A stretch of DNA of 64,000 nt from Taeniopygia guttata. Its lineage: Eukaryota; Chordata; Aves; Passeriformes; Estrildidae. The stretch spans positions 62,433,501 through 62,497,500 of the forward strand of contig NC_133027.1 in the NCBI RefSeq assembly GCF_048771995.1. Direction: 5' to 3'. The notes beneath the pieces are model-generated. The model was given only the letters and a program-made list of their open reading frames with translations. It was not told where the DNA came from and ran no database searches. Position numbers and translations under genes: made by a program. How positions within the stretch are numbered: position 1 is the stretch's first letter; each line of letters begins with the position of its first letter. Shown one piece after another: positions 24,342 through 35,200 of the stretch.

Positions 24342-25295
24342 GAAAGAGGTCCTTAAATTTTTGGGATTTCAGCAAGCAGTCTGCACATCTCTTGTGTGGA
24401 AATATGGGCTGTAAGCTATGATGGAAGGACATTTGGAACTAGGTTAAGGTGAAATAATGAGTCAAAATAAGCCACTGCCCCTGTGCTTCATGAAACCAAT
24501 GCACCAAGTATGATGTAAGGGGTATTTTAAGTAGTTTGCTCATGTTGTCTGAGAACAGGCATTGTCAGCAAATTTTTTTCTGCCTCTGCAAGCAAGGTCT
24601 TGGGGGAGAAGCCTTCTCATCTGCCTGACCTCTTCTCAAAGCTATTATCTGAAAGGCATTTATTTCTGGGAACTGTGAAAACTAAAGAGATAATGAATTC
24701 ACACCTGAGGAAGAACAACTTCTAGCCACTTAGTAATGATGTACAAGATAATTGTTACTGCCATGGTCACTTTCTGTAATAACTGCCTTAATATAACCCA
24801 AGAACCAGTGGTTCTGTTCTGGACAGTCACAGTGCGACTCTACGTCAGATCTTTCTTCTCTATCTTCCTCCCATGATTACTACCTGTGTACCCTAGGCAC
24901 AAGATGCCACACTGATGTAATGTTTGCTGGTACAAACCCATGGAAAAAATATTAGTGGACAGAATTACACCAACCTTGTTGAACACTCTTTGTATTTCAT
25001 ATTTACCTCTTTACAACATGAACAGCTAGGTTTTACTTTTGTGTGTGTGCATTTGGCTCTTCAGAGTTCCTTATCCAGAGTATCCAGTTTGATGAAATAG
25101 AATTTGAAATCTTCTTCTTTGGACATCATGTAACTGGACAAGACTGCATACCCTGCATTGACAGGTAGTATTAGGGAATGTAGAGCATCCTGTTGGTCAC
25201 CCAGAACTCTGCTGCTTTTGAAACTGAACCACACTGTAGGATGTGATTGTGGTCCACAATTCTGACACTTATAATAAAGCCAAGAACTTTGGAGG

Positions 25296-25539
25296 TTTTT
25301 CTTTTCTTTTTTTTCTTTTCTTTTCTTTTCTTTTCTTTTCTTTTCTTTTCTTTTCTTTTCTTTTCTTTTCTTTTCTTTTCTTTTCTTTTCTTTTCTTTTC
25401 TTTTCTTTTCTTTTCTTTTCTTTTCTTTTCTTTTCTTTTCTTTTCTTTTCTTTTCTTTTCTTTTCTTTTCTTTTCTTTTCTTTTCTTTTCTTTTCTTTTC
25501 TTTTCTTTCTTTTCTTTTCTTTCTTTTTTTTTTTTTTTT
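25296..25539. repeat. (TTTTC)n pentanucleotide microsatellite
   Basis: About 39 perfect TTTTC units run from 25311 to 25505. They are flanked by imperfect units and an 18-base T run. The strand is pure pyrimidine for over 200 bases. The long open frames across it are artefacts of the repeat. Confidence 0.97.
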
Positions 25540-28500
25540 AATAATGGGATTGTATCTCTTCAGCCTTTTGCTTAGAACTAGATCTCTAATTTCTTCTAAC
25601 ACTAAAGCCAAAACAGATAGTTTGGGGATTCTGCTTGGGTTATGTATACTTTAATGTTAAAAAGCTAATATTGATGTTAAAAGCTAATAATAAAATTATT
25701 GCTTCGTATCTCGGTTCCATACTGTCAGGAGTTCCACACTGACAGTTTTTATGTATGGCTCCTCTTGTAATATTGCTATCAAATGTCTCCAATTTGAGCA
25801 TGAAGAAGTATCGCAGCTGATAAAAACCCCATCTGTGTTGTTTTTTATTTAGGAATAGGAGTTCTTATTTCTGTACTGACTGTTCTGGTTTTGGTGCTGA
25901 TACATCACAGGAGGTCAGGTGGTTTGCTGCAGCACCACACCAGGTTATTCCCAAGTTGTCTCATTCCTTGCCCATAAACTGCAAGTGACAATTTCAGCTT
26001 CCCATTGTACCCAGGCAGTTCTCTTAACCTGAGAAGAAAATATTACTTTTTACTACAGTGAGGCTACTTGGCTATCACAGAGGTGAACTCTGAACAAATA
26101 AAACCATGATGCTACTCTGGTAGCATGTGGCAGACCACAGTTAGTGTGGCTATCGTGTGTTTCCAGGAGGACAATTTCTGACTACAGGAAAAGGAAACCC
26201 TCCTTGGGTAGGCGTTCTGGTTACATTTTTCTCTGAATTTTGTTAGCAGTCGGTCTTTATCACATGTGTCATCAGAACAGAGTGAGAACTTCAGATGATC
26301 TTCTGAAAGTTAAAAATTCAGAAGAGGGAGCAATTTTTAAATAAAAATCTGACAATGATAGAGAAAAAGGTCCATGGATAAAGGGCAACCACTTTTGCAG
26401 AAGTGATGTAATCCTCATATGGACAGCTGACTGTCATGTAGGTAGCTGTCTGCAAGTATCTGTGGATGTTAGGTAAAAAATTGCTTTTCTGCCTCTATGT
26501 TATTAAGAAATGCTAATTGTCTAATAATTTTTTTCTATAAATACATTGCTTTTATTGTTTTAATCAGTCTTTACCATTCACTGTCATAAATACATCAATC
26601 TCACTTCTGAGTGAAACCCATTCCAAGTTCTACCTATTCTTCTACAAAGGGAGAGGAAAACATTATTTTCTGTTTCTAACCTGAAGTGGCAGCATCTGCA
26701 CAAATAGTTCACAAATTCTAAACACGGCTTACTCAGTTGAGCTCTGCCTCCTCTGCTAGGTAATAATATGAAAAGGTTTCTATGAAGGGTTTCACACTTT
26801 CTAAACAAAACATACTCTTCAGCCAACAAGTCTATTTACAGAACTACTCCAACGGCTGCTCAAAGCTCTTCCTTCCTACAGCCCACAAACCTCCCACCAA
26901 CTTCCCTGACAAATGCAACAGTTCATGTTCAAGCCCTGCAACTTCAGTATCCCACAGGTTATGCTGAAAATTATAAAACTGTACTAAAAAAAAACCAAAA
27001 AACCAAAATCCAAGCAGTTTTCAAGTCAGGTGATCAGAGAAGATGGTTTTACAACACAGATTAGAGATTTTTCTGTTTTTCCACATGCTTGCTGCACAGT
27101 CTTTGGCCATGAAATTCTCTCTTCATCATAAAGATTTAGAAAGTGCACCTGTGCAGCTCTGCCTGTGATTCACCTACCAGATTTCTTCAGCACAACTGGT
27201 GACCAGGTGAGAAAGCAACCACAGTATCATTCAACGACTTTGCAAGGCGGTACTCTGAGGAATACACAATGTTACACAATACAATACAGAGATGCACACC
27301 CATATTATGAGCTACAGACACCAGAAGGCATGGCATTTGAGTGTCATCCTTGGGTGTGAGAAAGGGCAGAGCAGCCACTAGTTCTCCATAAGTCATCAGG
27401 CGGATGATTTTGAGATAAAGACCAGAGACTTGTAGTTAGGATGTTCACCATCTGGGTCTGCTTTTTCCAAAAGGCCTCCTACCCAGTGTAGTTTTTGGAC
27501 TGTGCAGTTTATCTCAAATTAAGCATGAGTGATGCTGACCTGCCTCCCAGAGATGTTATAAAGGGCAACTTATATCAAGATGGAAAAACACCAAGAATAC
27601 AGTGAAGGAGCAACTGTGCAAGACTACAGTGAAGAAGCAGATCTGTCTTGTTTATTACTCTGCAAGTTTAGTGCAGTTGAACAATTGGCCTCAATATATA
27701 TAGGGAGATGCAAAAGAAGGCAGAGCTTCCTGAGGCAAAAAGATGGGGTGAGAGAGCCCTGTTCAAGGCACAGGGAGGTAAGAAGGGGCTGGAGCAGGAT
27801 AACAGCACACAGTCCATTTGACCTTAAATAGGAAGGTCGTCAACAATTGATTTTCCATTTGATAGTCTAATGAATGATAGTTTAGAATTCAGCGTGCTCC
27901 ACTCTTTAACGTGCTTTATCACGCTTTCATCATTTTTTTCTAGTCACTCTCTCTGAAAGCACATGGTGGCAAAAGGCAAGAATGCAGCCCCAAGAGCAGG
28001 CACGCTGAAAAACAAAGCTTGTGGGGAGCATGAGGAAAAGGCAGCCTAGGGAAAATGGTGCTGAGAGTCAGAGGTGGAGTGTAGGGGGAAACAGCATTGT
28101 AAATTTTGTCTGGAAACCATGATTAATAAATTCTGTTTTTTCACTAGTATTGGAGAAATTAAGGTCTTGAGAACTGAAACTTTCTAGTCCTGCCCAACCC
28201 CACAAACTCAGAACTGGAGTCAAGAGGAAGCTGTGCTTCTACACAGAAAAGGAAGCTTAATAATTTGGGTTGAAGATATGAGTGACGGGATCTCCTTTCT
28301 TTTCTATTAATGTTTATGTATCATTATTAACAACCCTTGTTAAAAAATATTGATGTCACCAGCAGAACTGAAGTTTAGCTCCAGTATTTATTTTTCCTTC
28401 TGTGTCTCTAATCTGTCAAAACTCCCAGCTTGGCACATTATAATTTTCTAAAGCTGAGTATTTCCCTGTTGGGACCAGGCCTGTTTATTTCTGATGCACT

Positions 28501-28794
28501 GAGCCCAGCACCCATGAACAGCAGCAAAGACACCATGGGCTGGCAGCCACCAGTGGTACAATACTGACAGAATATTTGCTAATTCTCTCTGATCATGTCA
28601 CTGCAGCAAGTTGAAACAGGTCTCAGGGTACTTCTATTAATTGTTTTCTCGCAGCATCAGGACAAATAGTACATATACACCTCACTTGGGCTCTGTGATT
28701 TTTTCATCTTTGCTGTCACACTGATGTCCATGTCTGTACTCCTTGTAATTCCATCAGACATCTCAGGGCATTGATTAGCAGTGGCATGATGATT

Positions 28795-28972
28795 TCTGGG
28801 ATTTTCAAGGCTATTTCAACCATCTCCATCCCTGGAGATTTTCAAAAGCTGGCAGGAGAAGGTCTTGACCAATCTGATCTATCTTTGAATTTCTCCTATC
28901 TTAGGCAAGAGGGTTACACTAGAGACCTCCAGAGTCCTTTTCAGTCTAGATTGCTCTGTGATTCTTTGATGT
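28795..28972 (+). mobile_element. CR1 LINE 3'-end fragment, diverged
   Basis: It shows the CR1 terminal pattern: CCATCCCTGGAGATTTTCAA, a TAGAGACCTCCAGAGTCC block, and GCTCTGTGATTCTTTGATG at the end. Older than the 15.1-kb copy by eye. Confidence 0.65.
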
Positions 28973-30017
28973 CTACTTGAAAGCAATGGCATTTTGGCCT
29001 CAATTAGAGTTGCTTTCAAGACTGGGAGATCCACGCCTTTAACTGCAGGCTCAAGGGGGTAAGACTCACAGATTAAAGTTCCATTTCAGGACCATGGAGA
29101 ACCAAATCTAACTCAAATTTCATATAATTACAAAGTTTTACATCAGGGAAGAATTCCTGTGATTTTATAAGCAGCCATGGTCCTCCTCCAGACAGAAGAC
29201 AATGCTCTAGCAAGGCATTATGCCCCTCCCTGTCCTTTTTGAACAATTAAACATTATGGCTAGATCCATAAACCTCCTTCCTTTCTTAATTATGAAATGC
29301 TGCAGAAAGCTAAGATGGTGAAAACTGGACTCAGCTAGTCTGCTCAGCATTGTATTGTGTAATGAACTGTGGTGCAAGGTCTCCCAGTGTAGCAACATCC
29401 AAGCTACGGCTCCAAGAAAACCCGGGCTCAGCACTGCAGATCCCTCATATTGTATTTCAAGGTGCCATTCACTAGTTACAGGTGCATCCCAAGTGCTGCA
29501 AGAAATAGTGGATGTACATCTTCTGTTACTACACACTGACACCTTCACATTTGTTTTGCTGTGAATAAACTTGTTCCGCATCCAAAAAAAGAAAACCAAG
29601 GGCATGCCATAAGGCATGTACAATGCCAGGAAATTCTTACGAAAACAAACAAAAACCCAAGTATGTTCAAGGCCTTTTAACAGACCCACATCAAACCTGG
29701 AAGGAGATAAAGCTCTCATTCTGCAGCTTTCAAGCCAGCTGAAGGCACTTCCAAAGACCTTTCCTAGCTGCCATATGGGAGATGGGCTGATTTATTCCTT
29801 GCTAGCTAGGCCCATTTCCCAGGCAGTACCTCTGGCACTGCAATTGTTGCAGGTCCAAGAAAATCCTCCAAAGAATATGTGAAAAAGCCATTGCTACTGT
29901 AAGATCCAGAAAGCAACTGATGGCAGGAATCCGATTACAATCAGTGTGGTTTTGGATCCTACTCCACTCAGTCTTATGATGACACAAAGTGTTTCAGAAC
30001 TCACCCGTGGTTTTTTT

Positions 30018-30152
30018 GTTTTAGGAAAACAAAACAAAACAAAACAAAACAAAAACCAACCCCACAAAAACCCAAACAACAACAACAAAACCCAAACCAA
30101 AACACAAACAAAGCAAAAACCAACCAACCAACCAACCAACCAAACAAAAAAT
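30018..30152. repeat. Compound A/C microsatellite
   Basis: The tract runs through (AAAAC)n, mixed AAC/AAACC and then (CCAA)n with about six units, using almost only A and C on the plus strand. Confidence 0.9.
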
Positions 30153-31784
30153 CCAGCATAAAAGGGGGCAAGGGAGAAAAGCTGCCTTATTTTCTGGGCA
30201 TGTCTTTGTCACTTATAAACCTGCAGAGACCTTTGCACTGAAATTGCAAATGAATGAGAAATTCTCCCAAAAAGCGAGACATCAGCTGGGGCCAGGTTAA
30301 CAAAATTAACTTGTGATGCAACATCTTCATCTTCACAAGATTTGTGGTCAATAGGGAACAGGTAACTTCTCAGGAATCCTCGCTCCAGTGGTTACAGGCT
30401 GTTTTCTTGTTGTCTTCCTATCCAGTCCATTCCAGCCAAATTTCTAGGGCTATTCAGCAAGCATGCCCTGGACAGATTCAGACTAACATTTTTAAGGCTA
30501 TGCTGCAGCTGTTTTTCACATGAAGAGAAAAACCAAATCTGTAAAAATCCTGGAAAGGTCTACCCAGATTTCAAGTCCCCAGTCTAAAAACAGTATAGTC
30601 AACTATATAGCCAAACTTAAATTTTCAGAAAATATGAGTCAGGACTCCAAAATCAAAGGATTATATTGGTTCTGGTCAAGTTTAATGACCATAGTACTTG
30701 GCTTGGCTGGACCAAGAACCCATTTATTAACTTTGCTTGCCCAGACACAAACAAATATTGAAGGACTGCTTCAATAGTGGTTTTTTGTTTGTTTGATTGT
30801 TTGGCTTTTTGATGTTTCTGATTTTGTTTGTTTGTTTATAGTTCAGGGTGGGTTTCTTAAACTTGTTTTTCAAATAGTTTTTCCTGCTCCACAGCTTTCC
30901 TATGAAGTAATCAGGGCTGCAGTGGAGTACAGATGTCTGCACCAGTAACATAACTGAGCTAAAATAAATAGAATTTAACATAAGAATTACATTTAAACCA
31001 AAGGTTTCAGAAACAAAGGGCATGAGCTGTTTTATACGCTAAGTCTTGCTAAAAGAATCAAGGCATATCCCTACCCACATAGGTTAAAAAAAGAAAAGGA
31101 CTATCACTGTACCAGTGACTCTACAATGCTTTTATGTTTCTCTCAGTGGAAATTGTTCACAGAAGCTGAAAACACATGCTCATGATTTGCCCTGGCAGGG
31201 AGCGCAGCTTACCACGGGTGGGACAGCATACTGAGGACCCGCTTCATCTTCCCTCTGTCATCATAGGACACTTTTACAGTATCCAAATCTCCAGCTTATG
31301 TGGAAAACACAAATTTGGGATGCAGCTGTTCTAGCCGATACTTCCAGGACACCGGTACTTAAGCCACCAGCACGCCAGCGATCCCACAGCCAATTTCTGT
31401 GCACCAGCGCCAGCGCACCTTGCTTTTCCCCGGGGAGCTGTCCCGGTGGCGGCGGGAGGACGGTGACACCTGGCGGTCCGAGGCCCTCATTGCCTGGGCC
31501 GGGGCAGCGCTGTCGAGCAGAGCGCACTGCGGGTTACGGCGGGGCTTTCCCAGCGCCCGGCGGGCCGGCACGGACCGGGGCTTGGGCTCCGTCCCGGCAG
31601 GAACAGCTCCGGGAGGGGGAAGGCCGCGCACAGCAAAGGGAAGGCTCCGGGCAGACCTCACCACGGTATCCCAGTACCGAAGTGCCGACAAGAGAGCTGG
31701 AGGGGGACTTATTGCAAGGGCATATAGCGACAGTACAAGGGGGATGCATTCAAACTGGAAGAGGGTAGATTTAGATTTAGATTT

Positions 31785-31940
31785 TATATGTTAGGAAGGC
31801 ATTATTTGCTGGGAGGGTGGTGAGGTACTGTAGCAGGTTGCCCAGACAGGCTGTGAATTCCCCACCCTGAAAGCGTTCGAGGTCGGGCTGGATGGGTCTT
31901 TGAGCACCGTGGTCTAGCAGGACGCGTCCCTAGCCATGGG
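31785..31940 (+). mobile_element. CR1 LINE fragment next to the RSPH3 promoter
   Basis: GGGTGGTGAGGTACTG, GGTTGCCCAGACAGGCTGTG and GGCTGGATGGGTCTTTGAGC follow the CR1 3' region in order. The terminal octamer repeats are missing. The fragment ends about 65 bp upstream of the X-box. Confidence 0.75.
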
Positions 31941-32004
31941 TGATCCCTAAGGAGCCTCCCGGCCCGAGCCCCTCCGCGGCCCCCGGCCCGCGCACGCGCC
32001 GCGC

Positions 32005-32018
32005 GTTGCCCGGGAGAC
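32005..32018 (+). promoter_or_regulatory. RSPH3: RFX X-box in the RSPH3 promoter
   Basis: GTTGCCCGGGAGAC fits the X-box consensus RYYRYY-N(1-3)-RRNRAC at every position. It lies 55 bp upstream of the RSPH3 ATG. RFX factors drive ciliary genes through this element, which fits the gene's role. Confidence 0.65.
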
Positions 32019-32072
32019 GGACGCCGTTACCGCTCCTCAGGCCCGCCCGCCCGCGCGGAGCGGGGCCGCCGC

Positions 32073-32221
32073 ATGGAGCCCACCATGGAGCCCGCCGTGC
32101 TGCCCGTCCGGGCGCCCGAGCCCGCCGACGTGCCCGCCGACGTGCCCTACAGCTTCTGCAGCCAGCCCCGCTCCCTGTCCTCCCGCCCCAAGTACCGAGA
32201 GCAGCCCAAAGCCGCCGAGAC
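32073..32221 (+). CDS. RSPH3: RSPH3 coding exon 1
   Basis: This encodes MEPTMEPAVLPVRAPEPADV and about 30 more residues, including SFCSQPRSLSSRPKYREQPK (human has a SRPRALPCQRSRYRD region). It is very GC-rich and lies inside the CpG island. The donor is GAGAC|GTGAGT. A downstream ATG at 32085 has a better Kozak context (ACCATGG), so the protein could start there. Confidence 0.85.
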
Positions 32222-35200
32222 GTGAGTGCCGGTGTCCGGCGGGCCGCTGCCCCGCTGCCCTCCGCGCCTTTCCCCTCACCCCAGCTCCCTTCCCGAGGAG
32301 CGCAGCCCCCCGCCTCGCCTTCCTCCCGCCGGCCGGGGGGAAGCCGCCAGCGGCGCTGTCTGTGCTGTGCCGCAGGGAGAAGGGCCCGCTGAGCTACGTC
32401 AACATCATGTTCGACCCGAGGGTGGTGCGCGGAAACGTTCTGTCCGTCCGTCCTTCCCCACCGCAGGTACTGGGGTTCGCTGAAGTGCATCATGCTACAG
32501 TTTTGTTGGAAAGTCATAGGTAGGGCAGCAAAGCTAATTTTAATTACCGAAGCAGTAATTCTACTTGCAATGTTTCACGCAGTCACAGGCTCTCCAGTTA
32601 AACCAGCCTGTGACTGTTTCCACCTCTTCTTTAAAGCACTCCGTTTCACATGAACTTCTGCAGTTCTGAATTTTTAACCCCCATTAAGTACTTAATGCTT
32701 TTATTTTCCTTCTCCGTTTCTTTAGTGTAATGGTCCTGAGCACAAGTCATTACTCGATAACCTGTTATGATATGCAAGGTGTCATCAGGGAGAATTGCAG
32801 CTCTTGGGAAGTTGAGTTGTGGGGTAGACTTTGGTTTATCCTACCACAGAAGCAGAGCTAAATGGTTCAGGTGTATGCAAAAGCTGCTTGTGAGGATACC
32901 AAAGTATTTTGTTTGTATTACTGCTATATGCTGATATAATAGTAAAGCATAACATCTTAGAATGGTTTGGGTTGAAAGGAACCCTGAAGATCATCTAGTT
33001 CCAGCCCTCTGCCATGGGCAGGGACATCTTCCACTGGTCCAGCTAGCTCGGAGTCCCACCCAAATGTGATACTTTGTTTTCAGATAATATTTCTACATAG
33101 ATAATTTGATCTTATGTGAATTTAAAGCAGTATTTTTAAAAGCTACTGTTTGAAAATAGCTTTGTGTTGTTCTGTAGCCATTTCTTAGAGTGAATTTTAT
33201 GTAAGTTTTGTTTAAGAAGTTCAAAGTTCTGATGTTTATCTCAATATATAAGTAGAATACTGAATTTAAATGTTATTATGAGTTTCTTTTGTTTAATCAG
33301 CAATAATTGATCTATAATTTTTATCTAGCAAACAATTCTGTTCATAGTCTGACAACTGGACTTGAATATAATTTTCAAGTACAAAGTGTATTGTGTTTTG
33401 TGGGGTTCTTTCTTCTTTACCCCTGCTCAGCATACCGAGCCCCATACCCTTGAGGTTAAAAGGCAGAGGAGAGCACGGAGAAAAGTACTGGCCAGAAAGT
33501 TTACACAGGTGCATATTCGACCAGGAACGCCAGAGCCTGTGGAAGGCAGAGAACATGTTCATGTGCAGACAGGTAAAAGGCTGCATTTTTTTATATCTAT
33601 CTGAAAACAAAAGTTTGTTGATCTATATTCACTTGCTAAACTGGTGATGAAATTGGTAGAACCACACAGTTTAAAATCATATAATGCTGGAATCAGAGAT
33701 TCTAAACTTGTCTAATAAGTGACATTTTCCCAGAAAGTCTATTTTTTAGTGCACATTCTTGAACACTAGTCAAGACTGCTTCATTTATTCTTTCCATTTT
33801 TGGTATAAGTAGAGAAATTTCATATATACTTTAAATTGAAGGTTTTAAAAGTTTTGCTTAAGGTGAACTACTGTTTTTGGAATCACTTCCATGAAGTGCA
33901 TCTGACATTACAGAGAATACAGCATCAGGTGGCCTTTGCAGAAAACTGACCTGTTTTGAGAGACCTTTTTTCTAACTTTATAGGCAACATTTTATTGCAC
34001 TCTTTGCAATTCAGGTGTAATTCAGAATAGAGAGTCATCAAAAACAGGTGAAAGCTAAAATGAAAGAAATCCCACTTTGAGTATTCATCGTGCTTTTGTT
34101 TCTAGAATTGTATTTGGAAGAGATTAGTGATCGAATAATAGAGGTTGATGGAGAGTGTCAAACAGATGACTTTTTGGACAGACCACCCACTCCACTCTTC
34201 ATACCAGCCAAATCAGGAAAAGATGTGGCCACTCAAATAGAAGAAGGAGAGGTATGAAGTCAGGTTCACGAGTGCTATCAAAATATGTCTCCTATCCAAA
34301 ACACATTTCTGATGTAAAATTGAAGTAGAAAGAGAAAGGAGCTAATCCTCACAGAACATGCTAAAAAAAAAAAAAACCAAAAAAAACCAAACAAACAAAA
34401 AAAACCAAAACAAAACAAAAAAAAACCACCACCAAAACAAAAAACCAAAAAACAAACCACCCAAACCCAACTTACTTTGAGGTCTGCTTTGAGGTTAAGT
34501 GCAAAATTAAGGAAGATGTGTTGCCACGTGCACTGGTTGTGCTGCTTTGAGCTAAGCAATACAGTGTTGAGAAATGCTCTCTTCTGTAAAACATGTCCAG
34601 CCCAAGGAGGGACTGGGAACACAGAAACAGGGCCCAGATAAGTGCTTATCTTCTCCCTGGCAGTCCCCACAGGGGCTGTGGGAGGCTGTGTGGTGTCTCA
34701 GGCCAGCCCACTCACCACTTAACCCCCAACAGCACTCATGATTCTCTCTGCCTTAGCTGACACTGGTCCCTCACCTGCACTTCTCCAGCCTGACTTCAGC
34801 ACAGGGCTTTGTTCATCCTCCTTTTCTCCTTGCCAATCCTTGTTAAGAGTAATTGTGATCAAGGGACATTTATCTCTATTTTTCTGACTCACATCCTCAG
34901 TTGTTTGACTTTGACATTGAAGTTAAGCCGATCCTGGAAGTGTTGGTTGGAAAAACGGTTGAGCAGGCTTTGCTGGAAGTCATGGAAGAAGAAGAGCTGG
35001 CCCAGCTGTGGTCACATCAGCGTGCCTTTGCAGAGCTGCGTAATGCAGAGTTTGCTGAATTACAGCGCTTGGAAGAGCAGGACAGGCGAATCAAAGAGGA
35101 GAAGGTAGGACTTCCTAAGGGACTTGCTGTCAGAAGAGAGAAAAACATTTCCAGTACTGAAAGATAGCCTGTGGTATAAGCTGGGAATGTCCAAAAAGGG

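Larger units (their letters stand above)
20546..31200. other. Intergenic region between TAGAP and RSPH3
   Basis: No gene was recognised. The region holds CR1 fragments near 21.1 and 28.8 kb, a poly(A) run at 24.3 kb, a pyrimidine-biased stretch at 23.88-24.26 kb, the (TTTTC)n repeat at 25.3 kb, and the A/C repeat at 30.0 kb. The largest ordinary frame (29207-29719, minus, 170 codons) is not recognisable as a protein. Confidence 0.6.
31430..32460. promoter_or_regulatory. RSPH3: CpG island at the 5' end of RSPH3
   Basis: This CpG-dense, GC-rich block covers upstream DNA, exon 1, intron 1 and exon 2. It is interrupted at about 31700-31860 by a less GC-rich segment that includes a CR1 relic. No TATA box is evident. 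Long open frames here on both strands are a by-product of GC content. Confidence 0.8.

Noticed and set aside
25171-25654. Open frames of 110-146 codons on both strands across the TTTTC array
   Set aside because: They exist only because the repeat lacks stop codons; the product would be a Phe/Leu/Ser or Lys/Arg homopolymer.
29207-29719. 170-codon minus-strand frame
   Set aside because: No family resemblance and no promoter or splicing support; kept only as unassigned sequence.
31298-32517. Several long frames (up to 195 codons) on both strands over the RSPH3 CpG island
   Set aside because: GC-rich sequence has few stops. Only the frame of RSPH3 exons 1 and 2 is supported by homology and splice phase.
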